Origin: Vicugna pacos
Taxonomy: Eukaryota > Chordata > Mammalia > Artiodactyla > Camelidae
NCBI RefSeq assembly: GCF_048564905.1
Contig: NC_133010.1
Span: 14,005,782 to 14,069,781 of the forward strand
Direction of reading: 5' to 3'
DNA length: 64,000 nt
Positions 33,880-45,340 of the stretch are shown here, piece after piece. Position numbers and translations under genes: made by a program. Numbering within the stretch: the first letter of the stretch is position 1; each line of letters opens with the position of its first letter. Under the pieces are notes generated by a model that saw only the letters and a program-made list of their open reading frames with translations, was not told the DNA's origin and did not search any database.

Positions 33880-34390
33880 CCAATCCGCTTCTCACTCAGC
33901 AACCTGACTGCTGCTTTTAAAAGGATCGTGGTGTCCAGTGTACTTGGAACAGATTCAGAACCACCTGTCCTGGCTCACAGAGAACTGCCCGATCCGTTTC
34001 CTGCGCTCCTCTGCAGCCACATCACACACTCCCTCCCTCTCACGTGCACCTTCTTTTGTTCTTCAGAAACCCTCAGCTCTTGTCCTGCTTCAGGTCTTAA
34101 CGCAGTTTCTCTCCTGCCTGGCTGGCTTCTTCTCATTCATCAGGTGGAAGCTAATGGGACCTTCTCAGAGAAGTCTTCCCACTCCTTAACCTGCGCACTC
34201 TCATCTCCATTATTTCATCCGTCATCCCAGTTCGCTGCCTGTACAGGGCTTCGTTCCATGTGTACATTGTTATTTCTTAGTTGGATTATTGATAGTGCCT
34301 GTCTCCAGTGGACTGTGAGCTCTCTCTGGGGGGTGTCATGTCTGTTACATTTAGTAGCATTTTCCCAGGACTTTGCAGGATGAATAAATG
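33880..34390 (+). repeat. L2 LINE 3' end
   Basis: Ordered words typical of the L2 terminus: CAGCAACCTGACTGCTGC, CTTCTCAGAGAAGTCTTCC, GTGGACTGTGAGCTCTCTCT, and the ending GGATGAATAAATGAATA. It explains the 181-codon open frame at 33838-34383. Confidence 0.65.
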
Positions 34391-34399
34391 AATATACCT

Positions 34400-34625
34400 T
34401 TAAAAATTTTGTGCAAGGGTATCTGCTGAATCAAAGGGCACGTATAGTTCAAATTTTTAATAGGTCGTCATCAGCTATACCAATTTACATTCCCACTGAT
34501 GGTGTAAGAAAATGTCCCTTCTCCCTTCCTCCCCAGGCATAATGTTTATTATAGTTAATTTTTTTCTGCTTCTTTTATGAGAAAATAGTATTCTTATAAA
34601 AAATATACTTCCACTCTATTAAGAG
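34400..34625 (+). repeat. Old L1 fragment
   Basis: GTATCTGCTGAATCAAAGGG, CTATACCAATTTACATTCCC and ACTGATGGTGTAAGAAAATG match an old L1 3' region. Confidence 0.55.
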
Positions 34626-35949
34626 ATTTAAATGCTGTTCATTTAAATGCTAATCCTTTATTAGATTATAATAAATTACAAGAAAGTTAAGATTCTGAGT
34701 AGAGCAATCTAAGAAACTAGACCGAGAGCTATGTAAGTTCTGGATCTTGGTTAGATTCAAAGGACCTGGCATTCCTCCTGGATCCAACATCATCCTGGTC
34801 TCTCCACTGTCTCAAGTCTTATAATGATATGATGTGCAAAGATAGGACAACCAAATATGCAAACTCAAATATTAATTTCCTACACTCACCAGTCATTGTT
34901 ATGTTCCCTTTATTTATACATTTTAAATCTTCCTTTTGATGATAAAGAGCACATTTCATAGAAATCCTCAAGCATTTTTAAGAATCATGGGAGCTGTGAC
35001 TTATGTTTTTCTAGTAGTCAAAGCATACCAGTATTATTATTGGTAATTCCTGAGAAAGGAATTATTTTTGGGGGGTAATTAAAAAAAATTTAAATCTCAA
35101 CCTACCGCGCTACTCATGGGAGGAAATGTCATGTGGAATGCTCCACCAGCTTCTCAACCCACATACCATGAGGCATGGCTGCCAAAGGAACAGATACACT
35201 GCATCATAAAAAGCAGCATCAGTGCTCCTTGCTATGTGGCATATACGCCAGTTGGATGATGGAATCTGAAAACAGCATGGAACGTTTAAAAAAAATGATC
35301 TCCAAGGATTTCAGGAATGACTGTAGTTAAGAACTACACGCTCCAGCGTGGTAAGGAAGAATGCTTCAAAAAAAATGGGCAGCCTGTCATTCTTTATTCT
35401 TCAGGGTCAAAGACTGATATGTTTAATCTTCTCTACCAAAGACTCATTTGTTACTGTTTTTTTACCTAGTGAGGCATCATGCACTGATACTTTTATGATT
35501 AATAAGTTCCAGGTAAGTTTGGCAAACTGTAAAACTTGCACAATGGTTGTGCTGTGCAATTTACCACTGGAGTCCAGACTAGGGGCTATGAAACCTCCTG
35601 AAAGAATTAATCAGAGGAAACAAATTTCAAGTGCATTTTGTTGCTTTTGTTTTCAGGGGCACAGTAACTCTCATATCATGTGGATCTGTTTTGTATTCAC
35701 CATAGTACTTAGGAAAGCACTGAACCTCATGAACATGAACATGTTTCTCCTGCAGTTTTGGACATGTCTGATTGGCCTTCCTTTCAATAAACATGATTAT
35801 TTTATTCGCTGACATTAAGGAGAGGATCGGAATCCATTACCTACCTGAATTGGGGGTAAATCCATGTCTTATAGCAAAAGAGTGGTTTTTTTTCTACATT
35901 GTTTCACATTAACTTTTTTGACTGTCATTTCAATTTGCTTTCCTTTATT

Positions 35950-36460
35950 GAAAGTTCTGAAGATTCTTACGGATTCATTCAGGCTGACCATTTCTCAAAG
36001 TACGATCTTTATGATATGGTTTTATGTTCTCTAATCCGGTGCTGGCACAGCGGCAGCGTATTCGGCTTTTTTCTGGAAGGATACACCTAAAGAGAGATTA
36101 AAGGTAGAGAAAACTCCACCCCAGTCTCCCTTGTTGGCACAGTGCGTTCGTGAGTCAGTTCGGGCTTCATTTTTGATGCTTTAGACACAAGGCCAATTTT
36201 ATGGAAGTTTGTGCACGTTGATTAACTCGTGCAACACGATGACTTAATGTCAATCTTCAGTTTTCCGTGTGAAGTCAGGTTTGACAGATTCTCGAAACAC
36301 CTTTTTATCACTTTAGACTTTGAAGTGATGCAATTTATGCTTTTTTTTCAGGTTGGTCAGCCTGCATTTTGAGGAAGTGTTTCGAGCTTATGAAATTTAC
36401 CTTCAGTTACTTTAAGTTTCACTGTACGAAGCTCCTTAGTAGTTAGTTGTCTGTCGAGGT
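35950..36460. promoter_or_regulatory. CpG-retaining, repeat-free block with an AP-1 site (candidate enhancer)
   Basis: An AT-rich stretch that keeps many CpG dinucleotides (around GGATTCATT, CCGGTGC, GCGTATTCGG, GTGCGTTCG, CACGTTG, TCGAAAC, TCGAGC, GTACGAAG), unlike the depleted DNA beside it. TGAGTCA at 36151-36157 is a consensus AP-1 site. The position between two epidermal genes suggests a regulatory element, but this is inference only. Confidence 0.25.
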
Positions 36461-37244
36461 TTTCCATTTTGAGGGGCTACATTTTGATAATTTACATTTT
36501 GCAAGGCAATTATTCATATGTTCTAGTATATTCAAATTAGTTATCACACATTTGCATGTAGCACTTTTCTTAGGAATTTTAACGTAGGTTTTTATAGAAT
36601 AAATCAGTAACCTTTCTTTATCCTAGTAATAAGGAGCTAAAAAATGAAATGAGAGAAAGAATCTAGTCTGTTTTAAAACCTGTAAAATATTTGGAAGTAA
36701 CTTGCATAATGATTAGAAGACTATTAATGAAGGGTATAATACAAGATCAAAGAAAATGGAAAGATATTATTGTGTTCCTGGATGAAAAGAATTACTATTA
36801 TAAAATGCCAGGTCCTCAGAGAAAATTTCTCAATGCCGTTCTCAGACTTGACCCATAGTCTATTTGAGGGATGGAGGTAGAAGAGGATAAAAAAAATCTT
36901 GAAGTCCATATGGAAGGAAAAAAAGTCCCCAACAGCTAATTAAAGAATGATTAAGAATAAATGAAGGGTCAAGATCAGATATCAAAATTCACTATAATAC
37001 TGCTATTATTTAGAAAAGCAACTGTTAATTATAAATGTTGCTTCTGGACTCACGGTTCTGTCTGAGAGAGATTCAACTACAGTAAAGCTTTTATTGCACA
37101 TCCCTCCTGTGCTCCCGTTTATGGATGGAGGACAAATCATCTGACTGGTGAGCCTGCGAGGAGGAATTAATTACACATGCTGGGTTCAGCACTGTCTCCT
37201 CCTGCCCCACACTCCTCATCCAGGATTCTCTCTCTTGGAGCCGG

Positions 37245-37395
37245 TCTTCTGACAAGATACACTCTCTCTGCCCCGTCCCCTCTCCCTCGTCCTCATCCTT
37301 TTTCTTCTTCTGCTTCAGCCCTCCCCCCTCCGTCTGCCTATTTATTCTTTCTTTTCTTCCTATTATCTTTCTCTTTTTTCTTTTCCCCTTTCCAT
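37245..37395. repeat. Polypyrimidine tract
   Basis: About 150 nt almost wholly C and T on plus (CTCTCCCTCGTCCTCATCC, TTTTCTTCTTCTG, CTTTCTTTTCTTCC). Confidence 0.8.
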
Positions 37396-38689
37396 ACTAC
37401 CTCTGGGCAGAATATAGATCTGAAATGTGTATTCATCTGTTTATCAGAGGAACCTTTATATGTTGTGTTTTCACTAGAAAATGTAAATGCCACTCCCCCA
37501 TTTCCAAACTTTTTTTTCACTTTTCAAAGAAAATCCAACTAATAAAATTGCTTGATATTCATTTAGATTTGATTAAACCCCGTTTCTGCTAGAGCTTGAA
37601 GAAAAGCAACCCACTGTGTGTGGAGTGAGCGTCAGGGGAGTGGAAGTGCTGAGCCCGGTCCCCTCCCCCATCCAACAAGAAGGGCAGCACAGGGAGAGGG
37701 GCGGAGGTAGCACAAAATCTCAAGGAATTCTGAAGTTTCTTTCAGAAAAATTATCCCTCAGGGTACAGTAGGTACATTGTTCTCCGGGAGGCTTCATTCC
37801 TGACTTTCTCAGTTGACTGTAAGGCGTCCTGGGGACTGCATACCTGGGCTTTTACTCCCAAAGGGGGTCCTCTGAAACTGGTTTCTTCTCTACCAAAATG
37901 TCTGCAGTGCCTCAGGTCACTGTCAATTTAGTGAAGACTTAGTATCTAATAGAGATTATCTTGTTAAGTAAGATCTGGGCAATTTCATACCCACAGACAT
38001 AAGTTGTCCAAGAAACTCCCATTTTAAAGGGAGTGTCTGGGAAGCCCAGAGATGTCAGGGACTCGCCTACCACCGCATGGTTCGTCAGTGCTGGAAACTG
38101 GGTGGGAATCCCGTCCCCGGTGTCCAGGTTAGGATGACAGGCCACCCCTGGGCGGGAATCATGGGCACATGTCTCATCATCTACAAAGTGCCACCCATTT
38201 CCTGCTCCAAAAGTTGAAGCTTTAAGAGAGTCAAAAGTGGGATTTGCTAGGTTCGATGTAAATAAATGAAATAACAGCTCACTGCCTTTTCTCTATGTAG
38301 TTGAACTCTCTTTCCTTAGCAGCAATTATAATCATTTTTATTAGTTTTTATTATTTATAATAGCCTTTGGTAAATGAGGATCACTCAGGACTCATTTTTA
38401 GGCAGTGTTCTGTAGTACTCCAGGGATTTGGTAACTTTCTTGTTCTCCCAGTACTTTCCAGGAGGAGGAATTCTGTATGAAAGACTCACCTACTGCCTAT
38501 CTTCATGTGATGTGAACAATATTAAGGGCACTGAAGTATCTCTCCCCTGCACAGCTTTTGCTCTGCTCCGAGAGGCACTGTCCTCTGTCTGTCACTCTAC
38601 CTTCTCCCTTTATAGCATTAAAACCCTTCCTGTTTCTCTTTCAACTTACTCCTAAAATTCAAGCATTTGAGACTCTAAGGAAATTGAAG

Positions 38690-39010
38690 GTGATCTAGTC
38701 TAGTGGTATTCAAACTTCTTTTAACTGTGGTCAAAAATAGAGTTATGTCAACAACCAATATACAGATAGACACACACATACGATTACTGTGTATGATACG
38801 CTCTATTTCCTTCTTTCTTATGTTCTATTTCATTCCAGTAAAAATGTTTGCCTAGATAAGCATTCCACATTGACTTCATGACTCATTTTTGGGGGGTGTG
38901 ACCCACTGCATAAAGAAACACTGATTTAATCTATTTCTCTCATTTTACAAATAAGCAAGGTAAGGTGAATAAGTTTAAGTGACTTATCCAACAGTTGAAC
39001 CCAAATATGG
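38690..39010. repeat. Composite of decayed DNA-transposon and MIR-like pieces
   Basis: GTGGTATTCAAACTTCTTTT resembles the end of a hAT-type element. CTCATTTTACAAATAAGCAA to GACTTATCCAACAGTTGAAC resembles MIR. A short CACACATACG run lies between. Assignments are weak. Confidence 0.4.
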
Positions 39011-41039
39011 ATAGACTTCTCAGTCCAGTTTTGCAGAGCTGCAAGCCTTGGAAAGTGGAAGTTGAAGCATATAATCATTTTTGGAATCACCAGTGGTTCC
39101 AAATTGCATAACTCAGTATAAAGCGTTTTTCATTTTGCCCACATTTTCCAGTTGACAAGTGATGGATGTCTTCTCTTAAGTATTCACTGCTCATCAGTCT
39201 GACTATTATGGAGCTTAGTGGTTATAACCTCAGATACCATTTCTCAGCCTGTTTTCCTGCTAGGCTACATGCTTAGCTGAGGGCGCCTGACAGGTGCTTT
39301 GCCAAAACATGCAATAAACCAAACACACCTTTATTTTCAGAGGAAGGACCATCCCTTTCAATTCCAGGGAAACCGTAGCTGCTAAACCAGTAGGATTTCC
39401 TGTGGTCTTTTCTCCCCTCCCTTCTTTTGCTCCATAGAGGAGGGAAGAGTGTGGAGGGAGGAGCTGGGGAGGAGTCTGTTGCCCTCCTGATCTGCTGAGT
39501 TTTCCTTTCTGAGATGGCCTGTGGTGCAGGGCAGAAAAGGACTGTTGACCTGGAGAGAGACTGGGAGAGGCTGGAGTTCACGGAGGGTAGGTGTCCTGTT
39601 CCCTCTTGTTCTGCTAGAGAACAGCTCCCTCTTTCAGATTCTCATTCTTGCTTCCTCTCAGCAGAAAACAAGGCTCCCCAGAGCCTCCCCTCAGAAAACC
39701 TGAAGATTGCAGGAGGAAGGCCTTCATTCCCAGAATATGATAAAGGATCTAACCTTTCTTTTCATTGCTTTAGATGATCAGTTGTTTTTCACTGTGAAAT
39801 GCTATGAAATTGGGATGTCTGAGAAAGTGCCAAGATTCCAGTTGACTGTTTGAGCATTTGCTGTGTGATTTGGTCCTAGAGTTCTACTCGATTTCAGTCT
39901 TCGTCGTTTGGAACATCTTAACCCTAAGCATGCTGTGAAGATTATGCAGCTGGAAGACTGGGTCACGGTCATCAGAAACACTTAGTGAATCTTGTTAGCT
40001 TGTGATATTTGTTTGGGGGAGTTTGCACCCCCGCTTGTAATTGTCATGAAAGGGATTCCTGTATAAGCCAAATGTTCCCTCGGGTGTCCAGGTCTTCCAT
40101 CCTCCCTGCTCAAGGGCTAAAACAAACATTTTATCTTAGTTTTTCAATCTTGCTTGTCACAGTCTCTTCTCTCCTCCCAGTGCAGGTGAAGCAGAAGATG
40201 TAAATTCTCTAAGGGAGGCAGGATGAGGGGTGGGAACACTGGTTTGAAACTGTGGACATGGAAAACAACAGGGAACAGGCTAGAACTTGATTGAAACCCA
40301 CAAATTATAAAAGATTAGTCATAGTTTTAATGTATTCTGGACAGGGTAAACGTCTCTTTTTCTTTTTTTTTGAAATTAAGAACAAAGATAAGTAACAAGT
40401 GCCATCCCAGGATGAGTTTACCGTCATCATGTCAGATCATGTCTTATTTTCCCTGGGAATATTTTTTCCCCTCTGAAGCACTTACTTAAAAGCTAAGGAG
40501 TTTTTCTGATGGATGGTTAACCTAGTTCTGTCAGTCAGCCCACAGGTGGTACCTGGGAGTGCTGGTGTGGCATTGTGGCTCAGATTTTTCCATGCCTTTT
40601 TGAGGGGAGAGTTTTTCTTCCCCCAGGGTTTAAATTGTTAGATGGTAATTTGGTCCTTTCGCAGAAAATGACAGCCCATTACTTTGGTTCTAGGCTCATA
40701 TACACACACATCAGGGCTGAACCCGTTATACATAGCAGCGCCTGTATTGTCTTCAGCCCAAAAACTCAGCAACTTTTACGTACATCAAAAGTAACAGCTT
40801 AAGCCTTGATAGCACAGGGGTGTCTGTCTAGATGTTCCTCTAGAGTGCTGGCATCCTTACAAACGAATATAAGCTTCATGATGATATGGTACATCTATTG
40901 GATTCACAGACTCCATCTCAGAACTGGAAGGGAAACTGGAATTCTAGAAATGTAAAATATGTATTATAGCTATGATCATTGCACTGTAGTATGTAAGGTG
41001 TTTTCACTAACACCCTGGACTATCTTGTTAACAGTGTAA

Positions 41040-41260
41040 TATACAGATTCTTAAATACGTGCATAGTCTTGGACCCAGAAATTTCAATTCAAATGGAAAT
41101 GATGCAAAGCTCATGCAAAGCTCTACACACAAAGATACTCATCACATCGTTGTTTACAACATAAAAGGAGTGGAGGAAACCTCAGTGTCCATTCTTGGGA
41201 TGAACTATCCCTTGAAATACTTTTACAAAGTATTTTAAATATAAAAAGTAGGCCAAAATT
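41040..41260 (+). repeat. Old L1 3'-end fragment
   Basis: TTGGACCCAGAAATTTCAAT, AAAGATACTCATCACATCG and GTTTACAACATAAAAGGAG are the familiar order near the L1 terminus. The match fades after about 41260. Confidence 0.6.
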
Positions 41261-41944
41261 TTACATATAATAATCTCAACTTTAAAATTATATGCAGTGA
41301 GTAAGGGTGTAGAGAAAGAGTGTAGAGACAGTAACAGTCACAAATTTGGGTTTCTCAGGCATTAGCTGTCAAGCAAAAGATGGAGCTATGATAGCGTTAA
41401 CTGCGAGGAGAGCTAGCATGGTGTTAGGAGATGTCTCTGGGTAATAGGGCATGATTCCCATTTTTCTTTGATATTTTCCATATTTTCTACAGGAAGTCCA
41501 GATTAATTTTATACTAGGAAAATAATCAATGCTGCACTAACAGCAAAGAAAAAAGGCTTAAAATATTAATACTGACGTTTCCTTTGATTTCATTTCTGTT
41601 CCTCATAAATGTGGAAAGCCTGTTATTCTTGAAGTGAAAGGCTGGGTCTTAGTCTTCCTGTTCTGCTCATCCAGCAGATAAACCTCCAGGGAGTGTCCTC
41701 CAGTGTCAAGGGCACTTTCTGGGCTGGGTGTTTTTAGGTTACAGTGCCATCTCTGGGATATAGCTGGCATAGCTGGTCGCCACCATTTGCTGATGATATG
41801 AAACGCACAATTCACATTTGTGATTTTGTGATCTGGATGGTTAATTATTCAGTTAGCCCAAGGATGAGGACGTGGAGATGAAACTCAAAGGGGTCCCTCA
41901 CTGCCTTGTTTCATCGAAACAGCTTCCTCGCTGATCTCCCTACT

Positions 41945-42530
41945 GTTGGGGTAGAATAGATTCTTGCCTCGCGCAGGAAAGAATTCAGGAGCAAGGCGTG
42001 GTAAAGTGGAAGGAAGTTTTTTTAGAGAGAGACACACTCCATGGGCAGAGTGCGGTCTGTCTCCCTCAGAAGGGAAAACGGCTTAGGAGATACCCATTCC
42101 ATAGGCAGAATGCGGGCCATCTCAGGAAGGTGAGAGGGAGAGAAGCTGAGAGGTGTGGGGTGTTCAGAGTAAAAGTAGATACGCACTCCTTAGACGGACT
42201 GCGGGCCATCTAAGAAGGTGAGCACGATGGAGCGAGAGCGACCACGAGGTGTGGGGTTGTTAGGTTTTATGGGCTCGGTAATTTCACATGCTAATACGGA
42301 TTGTTCCAGCTAGTTTGAGGAAGGGGTGAGGATTTCTGGGAATTGCCCCCCCTCTTTGACCTTTTATGGTCAGCCTAGGAACTGTCATGGCACCTTTGGC
42401 TGTGCCATGAGGCTCAAGGTCTACTGAAGGTTGAGTCTTCCGCCATCTTGCTTGTAACCAGTTTGTCCTGTCCTCAGTGGCTGGGTCCTTCTTCACTGGC
42501 TGTGCTCTGCCCCCTTTCCTCCCACTTCAC
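41945..42530 (+). mobile_element. Solo LTR of an endogenous retrovirus (fossil)
   Basis: A fossil LTR-like sequence with no internal retroviral part beside it. It has R/U5-like words (TTTTATGGTCAGCCTAGGAA, CTTTGGCTGTGCCATGAGG) and AGGTTTTATGGGCTCGGTAA before them. Its front part holds three imperfect repeats ending in GCGG near 42040-42055, 42101-42118 and 42191-42207, the last two reading TGCGGGCCATCT. The class (ERV1-like or other) is not settled. Moderately diverged, so tens of millions of years old at a guess. It carries no coding capacity. Confidence 0.6.
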
Positions 42531-42539
42531 TACCATGAG

Positions 42540-43095
42540 CCTCATCCCCCCCATCTGCACCAGAGCAAACTTCACAAGTGATTTCAGATTCACGGTGCTC
42601 CTTTCAGCCTTTCATGGTTCTCTTTAACTTTCAGATTAAAATGAAAATTCCTTAGCATGTCATACATATTTAGGCCTCTGAATTCTTGTCTATGCAACTG
42701 TGTTCCCTCATTCCCCAGCCTTACTCAGCTTCTTCTGGGTTTTAGGAAGAGCTCACCTCTTCCTCCGCCTCCCCTGTTTCTCTTCTCTCTCCCATTCTGT
42801 TCCATTGGCCTGGAATGCCATTCCCATTTCTTCATTTGGCTATTGGCTATGATCCTGCCAGACTCAGTTCAAAGGTCACTTCTGAGAAGCCTTTCTTGAC
42901 TCCACTCAGCTGGGCACCCCACCCTTCCCCCAGGGCCTTCTTGTTCACGCCCCATCCATAACACTTGTCCTACTGCATTTTGACTCTTACTTCCTCCTGC
43001 ATCTGACTGGGAGGGCTCTAGTTCACCTCCCTATTCCCAGCACTTAGCTCGAGGGTAAATAGCGAAATTCTCAAATCATTTTTAATGAATGAACA
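42540..43095 (+). repeat. L2 LINE 3' end
   Basis: Words in the order of the L2 terminus: CCATTGGCCTGGAATGCCAT, GTTCAAAGGTCACTTCTGAG, AAGCCTTTCTTGACTCCACT, TGACTGGGAGGGCTCTAG, TTTTTAATGAATGAAC. Good length and clear order. Confidence 0.75.
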
Positions 43096-44989
43096 TCGGA
43101 ACCAGGTCATAGTTGTCCCATATCTCATTTTCCTTTTCTCACTTTTCTTCATCTATAAACAGAAGATCATAAGGTGGATTGAATGAGAAAATGTTTGAAA
43201 AGCAATTAGCGTTGTGCTTGGCGCATAATAAAACATACTTGTTTTTTCACTCTTCTTTCTCTACCACCCTTTCTAGTTTCAGGTTCCCCACACCTGGTGG
43301 CTCATGCCTGACTGGTACCAGAGTCCCCACCCAATCAGTGCCTCCTTTTTAAATACATAACGAAGACTTCCCAGTCAACCAGTATTTATGCTGGTCACAT
43401 GCAAACTCTGTGACTTTTGTACCAGCACCTCATCATCACTCACCGCACATACTCACTGCCTCCTACTAAACATACATTCAGCATCTCTCTTACCCTTAAC
43501 TCAGTCATCTTACTAATCACAGGGAAACTCCACTGTATGGATTTCTCACCAAAGCATGGTCTTCTTTTTAAGAAAAAAATTTGTCAGTACTTAAGGTTGA
43601 TCCTTTATGCCACTACAATGAATACAGATAATCCTCAATTTTCATTATTTCACTCTATTCAACTCACTTTTTCCACATTGTATGTCGGTACACTTGCATT
43701 GCCTTTCTCATGCACCGTTCAGCCTGTGTATTAGCTAATGAGCACTAGCACAGGATACCCACATGCCAGCAGTTAAGTACCAGGCATTTGCCATCTTTAC
43801 CTGTAAAACAGAATTATTTGTATAATTATTGGAATGGCTTTATTGCCTTTTCCTTTTTTTTCCTGCACTTAATTTTATTACTTAAAAAAAATGTTAAGGC
43901 ACGATCTTTTGTTTATTCACTTTCTTAACAATCCACAGAAGCACTGGCAAATCTCCACCAGTAATTCTTTCCCAGTATGAACTCTATTTTTTCAGTCTTT
44001 GATTTCAAATAAGCTGAAATAGAAGTTAAAGAAGTTATCTCAGCAAATTAATTCTCATTATTGGTATTTAATGTTTAGTCCATGTTTAAAATATTGTCAC
44101 AACCACTTATACATGGACACGTGGTAACATTCAAGAAAAAAGTAAAAAATTATACCATACTCAGTGACAGTCAGTGTTGGCTTTCTGGGAGTGGGATTTT
44201 TTCCATGTAACATGTAAATGTAATGTTTAGGGTTCATTTATTTGATTTCCATCGTTGTTTTGAGAAATATATTATGATGAAAGGTCAAGAACTTTTATCT
44301 TAATATTGGGAACTCTATTTTGCCTTCTACTGTATGATTTTTTTTTGTTTGCTTGTTTGCTGAACTGTTTATACATAGGAAATATATAGAGGAAACAATT
44401 TTTTTTAAATAAAAACAATCAATCAATGTCCATAATGAAAGGTAATCTTATTATCAGCAGTCTCAAATTTCCAGAAGTTTTAACTTTTTAATGAATTATT
44501 TACCCTGTATAAAATATCATACTGAAAAAGGCAAAACATTCGATTAATGCTAGTTTTGAAGGTCTCAAAGTTATTCATCTATAAATTTAATTTTATTTTA
44601 TTTCCAATTAAAGTTCCATCAGGTTTATTATTATTTTTTAAACTGGGTGTATCAGAAGTGCCAAAATAATTAAAAAAAAAAAACAAAACAGGTAATGGAT
44701 GGGGACTGCACCTACCAGATAGCAAAGCATACTAAAGACAACATAGTACATTTGAAACAACAGTCAGAATTATCAGCATACTTAATAATATATCAGTGTA
44801 ATAAAGGAGAGACTAGAAATGTGTCTAAGCGTATGTGGTAATTTATAATAATCATTTAATGGTTCATTCTTTTATTCAATCAATTGACATTTATTGATTG
44901 TCAGAAGCTGTCTAGATGATGGATGAATATCAGGTAATCATAATTCTTACTAGATTATTAAAAATTAAAAAACTGATAAAGTCAATTAA

Positions 44990-45340
44990 TATTGTTTGTG
45001 GTTAAGGAAGTCCTATCAAGAACTGTCGATGGGATGTAAATTGGCACATCTTGTTGAGAAGGCAATTTGGGAAAACTCTATGAAAAATTATTTGCATGTA
45101 TCCTTTGATATGGCAACCTCCTTTTTAAGAGTCTGTCTTATAGAAATATTTCAACATGTGTGTGTTTCTTTGATTATGTACATGTGTGTGCATATATATG
45201 TGTATATATGTATATATATAAATGTTCATTGTGGTATTGTTATTAATAGCAAAACCTGGACTCAATCCAATTCTGTGGGATTAAGGGAATGGTTAAACAT
45301 GCGTGGTACGAATTAATGAGTATTATGCAGAATTTTGAAA
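44990..45340 (+). repeat. Old L1 3'-end with an internal TATG tract
   Basis: GATGGGATGTAAATTGGCAC, GTTCATTGTGGTATTGTTAT, AATAGCAAAACCTGGACTC and GGGAATGGTTAAACATGCGT are diverged words of the L1 terminus. A TATATG-rich tract lies at about 45165-45222. The 106-codon open frame here is an artefact. Confidence 0.65.

Noticed and set aside
33838-34383. 181-codon open frame on plus in the spacer
   Set aside because: It coincides with an L2 3' end, has no recognisable domain and no splice or promoter context.
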